A stretch of DNA of 7,114 nt from Paracoccaceae bacterium (GTDB taxonomy: Bacteria > Pseudomonadota > Alphaproteobacteria > Rhodobacterales > Rhodobacteraceae). Every line of letters begins with the position of its first letter. The stretch's first letter is position 1. A program made the translations under genes and the position numbers. The DNA lies in NCBI GenBank assembly GCA_020441345.1, contig JAGRMK010000491.1:231-7344 (forward strand), given 5' to 3'. The notes beneath the pieces were generated by a model. That model made no database searches and had not been told where the DNA came from. It saw only the letters and a program-made list of their open reading frames with translations. This document shows, piece after piece, positions 1 through 6,239 of this stretch.

Positions 1-2
1 TG

Positions 3-50
3 AACCGCTTCAACGCCCTCGGCACCGCCAAGATCGTTCGCGTCGCCTGA
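3..50 (+). CDS. 3' end of an unidentified gene (partial)
   Basis: The frame beginning at base 3 is open from the window edge and ends at a TGA at 48-50, giving a C-terminus that reads NRFNALGTAKIVRVA. The codons are GC-rich at the third position, as in the genes downstream, and non-coding-looking sequence follows the stop. This fits the tail of a plus-strand gene whose body lies outside the window. Fifteen residues are too few to assign a family. The minus strand is also open over these 50 bases, so a minus-strand gene cannot be excluded. Confidence 0.5.
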   Translation, partial: NRFNALGTAKIVRVA

Positions 51-120
51 AGTCAATGGGGCAAGGGGCCAGCACGCATCAAGCCGTGGTCTGCAACAAT
101 GCCGAGCGGCATGTAAACTT

Positions 121-154
121 CCGTGTTGAATTAATAGATCAATTAAATTACTGT
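121..154 (+). promoter_or_regulatory. AT-rich promoter/operator candidate upstream of dctP
   Basis: This is the most AT-rich stretch of the region between the first stop and dctP. A sigma70-like pair can be read: TTGAAT at 126-131 and TACTGT at 149-154, spaced 17 nt. The -35 is fair and the -10 is weak, keeping only T1, A2 and T6. An inverted repeat, TTAAT-AGATCA-ATTAA (131-146), sits between the two boxes, where a repressor could occlude polymerase. A second, overlapping TTGA...TCAA pair spans 126-142. Assignment as the promoter of the TRAP operon is an inference from position and composition. Confidence 0.4.
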
Positions 155-221
155 CGCGAGTCGTTGCCGGGAGGAGTGACAGCTATCAACATTGACGGGG
201 TAGAAACCGGCCTGACCGCGC

Positions 222-249
222 GCCTCCTTGGAAATCAGACCATGGAGGC
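222..249 (+). other. Stem-loop in the dctP leader
   Basis: GCCTCCTTGG (222-231) pairs with CCATGGAGGC (240-249) with a single mismatch around the 8-nt loop AAATCAGA. If transcription starts downstream of the 126-154 promoter candidate, this hairpin lies in the 5' untranslated leader, about 80 nt before the dctP start. No U-tract follows, so it is not an intrinsic terminator. It could be an mRNA-stabilising leader structure, part of a regulatory leader, or a spaced DNA operator. No known riboswitch class is recognised. Confidence 0.4.
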
Positions 250-327
250 ATTGGGGTGTCGCTGGCCCATTTTCCCGTCGGGCGAGGGATACCGGTGCTC
301 GGCACGAACTCAAAACGGAGGAAAACG

Positions 328-1347
328 ATGAACATACGTCCAACATTGCTCGGGGGCCTGGCCGTTGTCGCCGTGGCTCTTGCCGGGGCCGGCATGGCGG
401 CGGCGGATACGATCCGGCTGCGCGTCGCGTCCTATACGCCGGCCGGCAACTTCACCAACGAACTGATCCTGGCGCCGTTCCTTGACAGAGTCGTCGCCGA
501 CAGCGAAGGCACGCTGGAATACCAGCTCTTCCCAGGCGGCACGCTGGGGCGCAACCCGGCCGAACAGACGCAGCTGGTGCAAGACCGCGTCGCCGACATC
601 GCCTATGTCTTGCCGGTCTTCACGCCGGGTGAACTGGACCCTTACGGCGTGATCGAAATTCCCGGCCTGATCCACACTCCGCTGGAAGGCTCCATTGCCC
701 TCGCAGAAGCCTATGGCGCCAATCTTCTGCCGACGCCGGCGGGAACACGCCTGCTTGGTCTCGTCAGCTCGGACGTGAACATCATCAGCACCGCGCCCCA
801 GATCGACAGCCTTGCTGATCTGCAGGGCCTGCGGATCCGGACAGCAGGTCGCCCGCAAGCCAATGCCGTAGAGCTTCTGGGCGCGGTGCCGACCAGTGGC
901 ATCACCTCGCCGGAAACCGCGGAAGCGGTCTCGCGCGGGACGGTTGACGGCGCTGTCATGGGGCCGGGCGCACTGGTGGCGTTTCGGGTGAATGAAACCG
1001 TCACGACCCATATCCGGCTGCCCATGGGCGCACCGGTCTTCCTGGTTCTGATGAACGAAAACACCTGGCAATCGCTGCCGGACGCTGCCCGAGCGGCCTT
1101 TGAACGGCATGGTGGCGAGACCTTCGCGCAGATTGCTGGTCAGACCTTCTCGGAGCAGGCGGCCAACTTCCTCGAGGCGACCCTTGCCCTTGAAGGGCAC
1201 CGCGAACTGCCGGTTGATGACGCCATGCTGGCGGACTTCACCGAACTGACCGCGGGTCTTGCCGAGGAATTCGCGGCACGTGGCCCGAATTTCCGGGCCG
1301 TTCTCGAAAGCGTGCAGGGGACGCTGGAGCGACTCCGTGCCGAATGA
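328..1347 (+). CDS. dctP: TRAP transporter solute-binding protein, DctP family
   Basis: This 339-residue periplasmic protein would capture an organic acid and deliver it to the DctQM permease encoded next. The ATG at 328 is chosen because GGAGG (317-321) lies 6 nt upstream and because the product then begins with a clean signal peptide: MNIR, a hydrophobic core at about residues 7-22, and an AAA-D cleavage site after residue 26. A longer frame from ATG 256 would put 24 polar residues in front of the signal. Family features include GGTLG (70-74), the VQDRVADIAYV segment (84-94) and LQGLRIRTAG (165-174). Arg171 is the residue expected to salt-bridge the ligand carboxylate in this family. Length is typical. 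The substrate cannot be read from sequence. It is the first gene of the operon, and its 3' end overlaps dctQ by 11 nt. Confidence 0.93.
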   Translation: MNIRPTLLGGLAVVAVALAGAGMAAADTIRLRVASYTPAGNFTNELILAPFLDRVVADSEGTLEYQLFPGGTLGRNPAEQTQLVQDRVADIAYVLPVFTPGELDPYGVIEIPGLIHTPLEGSIALAEAYGANLLPTPAGTRLLGLVSSDVNIISTAPQIDSLADLQGLRIRTAGRPQANAVELLGAVPTSGITSPETAEAVSRGTVDGAVMGPGALVAFRVNETVTTHIRLPMGAPVFLVLMNENTWQSLPDAARAAFERHGGETFAQIAGQTFSEQAANFLEATLALEGHRELPVDDAMLADFTELTAGLAEEFAARGPNFRAVLESVQGTLERLRAE

Positions 1348-1864
1348 TCGCCTGACAACGGCGGGTGGGGAAACGCGGAAGGGATTCCGCGTTTCCTACG
1401 CCGCAGCCTGTGATCGCCTTTCAAAGGGCATGGCGGTGTTCTCGATGGGGATGATCGGCCTTTATGTTGTCATCACCGTCGCCAACGTGCTGATGCGCTA
1501 TCTTTTCAACGCGCCGATGGGCTGGGTCAGCGACATGAACGCGATCTTTGTTCCGCTGGCGATGGCGCCGGGCCTTGCCGTGGCTGCCGCGCGCGGGACG
1601 CTGATCGTGGTGACCATGGTTGGCGAGCGATTTCCGCGCCCGATGCGTCTGGTGCTGACCGCGATGGCCCGCGCCGCAACCGTCGCGATCCTTGCGATCA
1701 TCGCCTGGAAGGTCTTCGGCTACGCCGCCTCGACCTTGGCTCAACACAGGACGACCTTGCTGATCGCGCTGCCGATCTGGCCGGTCTGGTACGCGGTCGC
1801 CGCCATCTTTGCACTTGCCGTTCCACTTTCACTGGCGCCCCCACTCACCAATCCAACGGAGTGA
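1337..1864 (+). CDS. dctQ: TRAP transporter small permease subunit, DctQ family
   Basis: This is the four-helix membrane subunit that pairs with DctM and contacts the loaded DctP. The GTG at 1337 is preferred: GGAG (1326-1329) lies 7 nt upstream, and the start overlaps the dctP stop by 11 nt, which is normal translational coupling. The product is 175 residues. Hydrophobic segments lie at about 32-54, 68-85, 106-130 and 146-168. The segment NVLMRYLFNAPMGWVSDMNAIF, abbreviated here as NVLMRYLFN...W...D (50-71), matches the conserved end of helix 1 and start of helix 2 in this family, with Asp66 in place of the usual acidic pair. A strong inverted repeat occupies codons 11-20, so a later start at ATG 1430 or GTG 1436 is possible. 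That would remove residues that resemble the usual pre-helix segment (DRLSKG). Confidence 0.88.
   Translation: MPNDRLTTAGGETRKGFRVSYAAACDRLSKGMAVFSMGMIGLYVVITVANVLMRYLFNAPMGWVSDMNAIFVPLAMAPGLAVAAARGTLIVVTMVGERFPRPMRLVLTAMARAATVAILAIIAWKVFGYAASTLAQHRTTLLIALPIWPVWYAVAAIFALAVPLSLAPPLTNPTE
1369..1396 (+). other. Perfect 12-bp stem-loop at the dctP/dctQ junction
   Basis: GGAAACGCGGAA (1369-1380) and TTCCGCGTTTCC (1385-1396) are exact reverse complements around the loop GGGA, which fits a GNRA tetraloop. The structure begins 22 nt after the dctP stop and, with the GTG 1337 start, lies inside the first codons of dctQ. There is no U-tract, so it should not terminate transcription in the manner of an intrinsic terminator. 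The likely role, by analogy with hairpins that follow binding-protein genes in transporter operons, is to protect the dctP message from 3' decay and lower permease translation, giving excess binding protein. That role is an inference. Confidence 0.75.
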
Positions 1865-1867
1865 CCC

Positions 1868-3184
1868 ATGGTCGACGATCCGATCCTCTGGCTGGCGATG
1901 TCCTTCGTGGCGATGCTGGCACTCATCTTCGTGGAGGTGCCGATCGGCATCGCCATGGCCATCGTTGGTGTCGCCGGGGTTGCACTGATCATCGGCATTG
2001 ATCCCGCATTGTCCTTGCTTGCCGTGGAGCCGGTCACTGCCGTCAGCAGCGCCGAACTGGCCGCCATCCCGATGTTCCTGCTGATGGGCAACCTGGCCAC
2101 ATCAGCCGGGATTTCGGGTGATATCTTCCGCGTCGCACAGGCATTTCTGGGACATCGCCGGGGTGGCATGGCGATGGCGACAATCACTGGCTGCGCAGGC
2201 TACGGGGCGATTTGCGGTTCGTCGGTGGCGACCACCGCGGCGATGACCCGGATCGCGCTGCCCGAGATGGAAAAGCGCAATTACGCGGGCGGTTTTGCCG
2301 CCGCCACAATCGCCACAGGCGGCGGGTTGGGGATGCTGATCCCACCGTCGATCATCATGGTTCTCTATGCGGTTCTGACCGAGCAATTTGTGCTGGAACT
2401 CTTTGCGGCGGCCATTGTTCCGGGTTTGTTGAGCGTCGCGCTGTATCTTGGTGTGATCGCCCTCGTTGCCCTGCGCAACCCGGATTCCGTGCCTGCAACC
2501 GACCGCGTGGGTTGGCGGACGCGCGCCAAGATCGCGGGAGAAGGCTGGCGCGCCTATGCGACGATCCTTGTCGTCGTCGTCGGGATCTATTCGGGCATCT
2601 TTACCGTGCTCGAGGCTGCGGCAGTCGGGGTCTTTATCACCTTCGTGTTCTGGTACTTTTCGGCGGCACGCGGCTGGGACGAGTTAATGAGCGTGGTCGT
2701 GGAATCAGCGTCGCTGACGGGCATGATGGTGATGATGGTGATCGGCGCCAACGCCATGGGTTACCTGCTGACGCTGACCAATGCGCCACTGGAGATCGTC
2801 GGCGCGGTTGAGGGAATGGGCCTGTCGCCGCTGATGGTGCTCTCGCTGATCCTGTTGATGTACATCGTGCTGGGCATGATCTTCGATTCCATCGCCGCGC
2901 TTGTCCTGACCACGCCCTTCGTCTTTCCGCTGATCATCAGTCTTGGATACGATCCGGTGTGGTGGGGGATCATCAACGTGATGATCATCGAGATCGCTCT
3001 GGTGACGCCGCCGATCGGAATGAACGTCTTTATCGTCAAGGCTTTGGCACCGCATCTCAAACTGGGCAGCATATTTCGGGCCTTGGGACCGTTCATCGTC
3101 GCCAACTTCGTATGGCTCGTCCTGATGATCGCCTTTCCGCAGATTGCCCTCTGGTTCCCTGAATTCCTGGCCGAGATGAGATGA
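1868..3184 (+). CDS. dctM: TRAP transporter large permease subunit, DctM family
   Basis: This 438-residue polytopic inner-membrane protein is the ion-coupled translocation subunit of the TRAP transporter (ion transporter superfamily). The ATG at 1868 follows GGAG (1858-1861) by 6 nt, and the gap to the dctQ stop is only 3 nt. The product is hydrophobic throughout, with roughly a dozen membrane segments. Family motifs are intact: EVPIGIAMA (23-31), AIPMFLLMGNL (66-76), GCAGYGAICGSS (108-119), GGGLGMLIPPSI (151-162) and LVTPPIGMNVFIV (378-390). Length matches the usual 425-440 residues. The reading frame ends in a GAGAT tandem repeat. The three cistrons form one operon, closed by the terminator at 3193-3225. 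Confidence 0.95.
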   Translation: MVDDPILWLAMSFVAMLALIFVEVPIGIAMAIVGVAGVALIIGIDPALSLLAVEPVTAVSSAELAAIPMFLLMGNLATSAGISGDIFRVAQAFLGHRRGGMAMATITGCAGYGAICGSSVATTAAMTRIALPEMEKRNYAGGFAAATIATGGGLGMLIPPSIIMVLYAVLTEQFVLELFAAAIVPGLLSVALYLGVIALVALRNPDSVPATDRVGWRTRAKIAGEGWRAYATILVVVVGIYSGIFTVLEAAAVGVFITFVFWYFSAARGWDELMSVVVESASLTGMMVMMVIGANAMGYLLTLTNAPLEIVGAVEGMGLSPLMVLSLILLMYIVLGMIFDSIAALVLTTPFVFPLIISLGYDPVWWGIINVMIIEIALVTPPIGMNVFIVKALAPHLKLGSIFRALGPFIVANFVWLVLMIAFPQIALWFPEFLAEMR

Positions 3185-3191
3185 GATGAGA
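3173..3191 (+). repeat. GAGAT pentanucleotide tandem repeat spanning the dctM stop
   Basis: Three full GAGAT units plus GAGA run across the last codons and stop of dctM (Glu-Met-Arg-stop). Because the unit is five bases, gain or loss of one unit would shift the frame at the extreme C-terminus or move the stop. The array is short, so slippage may be rare. Confidence 0.6.
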
Positions 3192-3192
3192 G

Positions 3193-3225
3193 AGACCTGG
3201 CCTACGGGCCGGGTCTTCTGTTTTT
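3193..3225 (+). terminator. Intrinsic terminator after dctM
   Basis: AGACCTGGCC (3193-3202) pairs with GGCCGGGTCT (3207-3216) over 10 bp with one G-U pair. The loop is TACG closed by C-G, an UNCG-type tetraloop of exceptional stability. A T-rich run follows, TCTGTTTTT (3217-3225). It starts 8 nt after the dctM stop, as expected for a rho-independent terminator, and separates the TRAP operon from the racemase-sulfatase pair. Confidence 0.85.
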
Positions 3226-3297
3226 CTGGAACGAGGCAGGCATGGAGATGAATGGAGCGGATAGGTTTTTTGCCTCAGTCTTTCGGGGGTGCACGCA

Positions 3298-4395
3298 ATG
3301 CTGCGCGGTGTGAGGATTATCGAGATCGAGGGGGTCGGCCCTGGCCCCTTTGCGGCGATGATGTTGGCCGATATGGGGGCCGACGTGATCGTCGCGCATC
3401 GCAAGGGAGGGCCTGCAATTCCCGGCGCGCCTGATCGGTCTATCCTGGATCGTGGAAAGCGGTCGATCGAGATCGACCTCAAGGCGCCCGAGGATCTGGC
3501 GGTGGTCAAGGCCTTGATCAGCACGGCAGACGGACTGATCGAAGGGTTCCGCCCCGGCGTGATGGAACGCCTTGGGCTTGGGCCCGAAGCCTGCCATGCC
3601 CTGAATCCCTCCCTGGTTTATGGGCGCATCACCGGCTGGGGTCAAAGCGGCCCGTTGAGCCATGTCGCGGGGCACGACCTGAACTATGTCGCGATGTCCG
3701 GGGCCGCGTGGTATGCCTCGAACCCCGGCGAGGCGCCTTTCACGCCACCGACACTGGTTGGCGACATCGGGGGTGGGGCGATGTATCTGGTGGCGGGCAT
3801 GTTGGCGGGTATCCTGAACGCGCGGACCAGCAAGATCGGCACCGTTGTCGATGCGGCGATTTATGACGGCTCAGCGCATATGATGAACCTGTTGTTGTCG
3901 ATGCGCCAATCCGGCCAGTTGTCGATGAACCGGGGCCACAGCATGCTGGACGGCCCGCACTGGAGCCGCTGCTACGCAACCTCGGATGGCGGTTTTCTGA
4001 GCGTGCAATGCGTCGAGCCGAAATTCTATGCCCGGTTTCTGGACCTGATGGGGCTGTCGGGCGATGACGGTTTCGCCCGGCAGCACGACCAGGCACTCTG
4101 GCCGATCCTCACCGAACGGCTGGCGGCGTTGTTTCGGACCCAAAGCCTTGCCCACTGGACGGCATTGTTTCTGGGCACCGATGCCTGTGTTGCGCCGGTT
4201 CTGAGCCCCGAACAGGCGCATGACCACCCCATGAACCACGCGCGCCAGACATGGCGCCTTGGCGATGGTGTCTTGCAAGCTGCGCCGGCGCCTCGGTTCC
4301 AGGGTTTCCCTGAGTGGCGGCCAGAGGCATTGCCCCAACGAGGCGCTCATGGTGATCAGATCCGCGCCGAGTTGAAAGCTGCGGCGCACCTTTGA
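3298..4395 (+). CDS. Alpha-methylacyl-CoA racemase-like CaiB/BaiF (family III CoA-transferase fold) protein
   Basis: The 365-residue product belongs to the CaiB/BaiF family. The racemase branch is favoured because the three catalytic positions of the Mycobacterium tuberculosis enzyme MCR (His126, Asp156, Glu241) have matches here: His126 in GHDLNYV, Asp156 in VGDIGGGAM and Glu240 in CVEPKFY. The N-terminus (GVRIIEIEGVGPGPFAAMML) is also racemase-like. Such enzymes invert C2 of 2-methylacyl- or 2-arylpropionyl-CoA through an enolate in the cytoplasm. ATG 3298 is chosen because GGGGG (3285-3289) sits 8 nt upstream. The GTG at 3289 has no usable ribosome site, and an in-frame TAG at 3262 limits any extension. 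The gene is complete; 365 residues is normal for racemases. It follows the dctM terminator, so it probably has its own promoter or depends on read-through. A CoA-transferase function remains possible. Confidence 0.85.
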   Translation: MLRGVRIIEIEGVGPGPFAAMMLADMGADVIVAHRKGGPAIPGAPDRSILDRGKRSIEIDLKAPEDLAVVKALISTADGLIEGFRPGVMERLGLGPEACHALNPSLVYGRITGWGQSGPLSHVAGHDLNYVAMSGAAWYASNPGEAPFTPPTLVGDIGGGAMYLVAGMLAGILNARTSKIGTVVDAAIYDGSAHMMNLLLSMRQSGQLSMNRGHSMLDGPHWSRCYATSDGGFLSVQCVEPKFYARFLDLMGLSGDDGFARQHDQALWPILTERLAALFRTQSLAHWTALFLGTDACVAPVLSPEQAHDHPMNHARQTWRLGDGVLQAAPAPRFQGFPEWRPEALPQRGAHGDQIRAELKAAAHL

Positions 4396-4430
4396 ACAGC
4401 CCGCCCGACGACATCGAAAGCCCCAAGACC

Positions 4431-6113
4431 ATGACCGAATCCAGAAACATCCTCTTTATCATGTATGATCAACTGCGGCGCGACTACGTGTCCTGCTATG
4501 GCAAGGATATCGTGGACACGCCGAACATGGACCGTCTGGCGGCGATGGGTGTCCGCTTTGACCGCGCCTATGCGCAGGCGCCGGTCTGTGGCGCCTCGCG
4601 CATGTCGTGCTACACCGGACGCTATGTCGGATCGCACGGGGCCGGGTGGAATGGTATCCCGCTGTCCGTCGGCCAGAAAACCATGGGCGAGCATTTGCGC
4701 GATGCCGGGATGGACTGCTGGCTGGTTGGCAAGACGCACATGGTCCCCGACCGCGCCGGGTTCGAGCGCCTCGGGATCAACCCCGAGTCCCGATCGGGCC
4801 AGCGACTGGCTGAATGCGGCTTTGACCTCGTCGAACGAGATGACGGCCTGAACCCCGAAGGCGCGGGGGGGCGCTATGACGACCGCGGGGCCGAAACCTA
4901 TAACGCCTATCTGCGTGCGCGCGGTTATCCCGGAGAAAACCCGTGGCACGATTACGCGAACTCGGCACTGGACGAGGACGGCAATATCCTGTCGGGGTGG
5001 TTTCTGAAATACAACAACCGTCCTGCCAACATCGCCGAGCAGGATAGCGAAACCCCATACATGACACGGCGCGCGATCGAGTTCATCCGCACCGCCCCGG
5101 CAGACCGGCCATGGTGTCTTCATCTGTCCCTGATCAAGCCCCACTGGCCGTATATCGTCCCAGAACCCTATGCCAGCCTCTACGGCCCCGAAGATGTCCC
5201 CGAGGCGATCCGGTCCGGCAAGGAGTTCGAAACCGAACACTCGATCCTGAGATTCATGACCCGGGGCCGGATCGGCAGCACGTTCAGCCGCGAGGAGGTG
5301 CGTCAAACCGTGATCCCGGCCTATATGGGACTGGTCAAGCAATGTGATGACCAGCTTGGCGTGTTGCTGGACTGGCTTGAGGAAAACCGGCATCTCGACC
5401 GCACGATGATCGTGCTCACCTCGGATCATGGCGATTATCTGGGGGACCACTGGCTGGGTGAAAAGATGTTCTTTCACGACACATCGGTTCGGGTGCCGCT
5501 GTTGGTCTACGATCCCTCACCGATGGCGGATTCGACACGCGGCACAGTCAGCGATGCGCTGATCGAACAGATCGACCTTGCCCCCACCTTTGTCGCGGTG
5601 GCAGGTGGCACGCCTCAGGCCCAGTGGCTCGAAGGGCATAGCCTGTTGCCGATCCTGCATGGCGACGTGACAGATCTGGACCGCGATTGCGTGATTTGCG
5701 AGGTGGATTACTCTGCCTCGACCTTTGCCGGTGCGCTCAAGGCGGGTGTGCGGGGGATGATTGGCGTGATGATCGCCGACAAGTCGTGGAAGCTGATCCA
5801 GTTCGATTCGGGTGACGCCCCGCTGCTCTTCGATCTGGTCAACGATCCTGACGAGCTGACGGATCTCGGCAGGGATCCGGCCTATGCCGACACCGTCGCG
5901 GCGATGACGCGCAAGCTTCTTCACTGGGCGATGCGCCCCTCGCAGCGCGTCACCCTGTCTCACGATGCATTGCTGCGGATGCGCGAAATGGCCGTTCCCC
6001 TGGGTATCGCCGTGGGGGTCTGGGATGAAACCGTCATGCCCGAACTGACGGTGAAGTATCGCGATCTGAAGGGAAAGCCATGGCAAGAGTTCCGTCATGA
6101 GCCAGACGGATGA
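4431..6113 (+). CDS. Cytosolic formylglycine-type sulfatase / phosphonate monoester hydrolase-like enzyme
   Basis: This 560-residue enzyme is an alkaline phosphatase-superfamily hydrolase that should cleave a sulfate ester, or a phosphonate or phosphodiester. Asp13 (IMYDQ) is a metal ligand. Cys53 in VCGASRMSCYTGR is the residue to be oxidised to formylglycine, within a C-x-A-x-R signature where proline is more common. Asn74, Lys101 and His103 (VGKTH), His238 (KPHWP), Asp332-His333 (SDHG) and Lys345 complete the expected active site. The overall sequence, including ASLYGPEDVPEAI and the C-terminal half, resembles phosphonate monoester hydrolases. No signal peptide is present, which implies a cytoplasmic enzyme acting on an imported or internal substrate. 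ATG 4431 is chosen to match the family N-terminus; a TTG at 4392, overlapping the racemase stop, would add 13 residues. No strong Shine-Dalgarno sequence supports either. It is probably co-transcribed with the racemase gene, 35 nt upstream. Confidence 0.87.
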   Translation: MTESRNILFIMYDQLRRDYVSCYGKDIVDTPNMDRLAAMGVRFDRAYAQAPVCGASRMSCYTGRYVGSHGAGWNGIPLSVGQKTMGEHLRDAGMDCWLVGKTHMVPDRAGFERLGINPESRSGQRLAECGFDLVERDDGLNPEGAGGRYDDRGAETYNAYLRARGYPGENPWHDYANSALDEDGNILSGWFLKYNNRPANIAEQDSETPYMTRRAIEFIRTAPADRPWCLHLSLIKPHWPYIVPEPYASLYGPEDVPEAIRSGKEFETEHSILRFMTRGRIGSTFSREEVRQTVIPAYMGLVKQCDDQLGVLLDWLEENRHLDRTMIVLTSDHGDYLGDHWLGEKMFFHDTSVRVPLLVYDPSPMADSTRGTVSDALIEQIDLAPTFVAVAGGTPQAQWLEGHSLLPILHGDVTDLDRDCVICEVDYSASTFAGALKAGVRGMIGVMIADKSWKLIQFDSGDAPLLFDLVNDPDELTDLGRDPAYADTVAAMTRKLLHWAMRPSQRVTLSHDALLRMREMAVPLGIAVGVWDETVMPELTVKYRDLKGKPWQEFRHEPDG

Positions 6114-6239
6114 AACACCTTGGCTTTTATTGACGCCGTGGTGGCCGAGCCTGTCTGCCAGTAGGGGAAGGCCGGAGATGCGTTGACTGTGCCGAAACTG
6201 GCCGAAACTGCATCGTGCGCCAGGCCCCGATGGAGGCTG
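6114..6239. other. Convergent intergenic region without a clear terminator
   Basis: This 126-bp gap lies between the stop of the sulfatase gene and the stop of the opposing tetR gene. I see no hairpin followed by a T-run in either orientation; only weak pairings occur, such as CATCG (6211-6215) with CGATG (6228-6232). It holds a tandem 10-bp repeat, listed separately. Confidence 0.5.
6191..6210. repeat. Tandem duplication of a 10-mer
   Basis: GCCGAAACTG occurs twice, exactly head to tail. It lies in the convergent intergenic region and not in a gene. It may be a small replication-slippage duplication; no function is evident. Confidence 0.8.

Noticed and set aside
99..112. Palindrome ATGCCG-AG-CGGCAT as a terminator of the upstream gene
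   Set aside because: It is short, has only a 2-nt central gap and is not followed by a T-run. It could be a binding site, but nothing supports that.
256..327. Longer dctP starting at ATG 256
   Set aside because: It adds 24 polar and basic residues ahead of an otherwise clean signal peptide and has no ribosome site, whereas ATG 328 has GGAGG at 6 nt.
310..1200. Minus-strand open frame of 296 codons opposite dctP
   Set aside because: It overlaps a confidently assigned binding protein, is of low complexity and rich in Arg, Gly and Asp, and has no family resemblance.
3233..3276. Inverted pair GAGGCA and TGCCTC before the racemase gene
   Set aside because: Six base pairs separated by 32 nt is within chance expectation and matches no other repeat in the window.
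3289..3297. GTG 3289 as the racemase start
   Set aside because: The GGGGG run that serves as the ribosome site abuts or overlaps this GTG and is well spaced only for ATG 3298.
4392..4430. TTG 4392 as the sulfatase start, overlapping the racemase stop
   Set aside because: The 13 extra residues are polar and unlike family N-termini, and no ribosome site precedes the TTG. The overlap keeps it as a minor alternative.
4356..5477. Long minus-strand open frame of 373 codons opposite the sulfatase gene
   Set aside because: It is antisense to a gene with clear catalytic motifs, has no recognisable domain, and is typical of shadow frames in GC-rich DNA.
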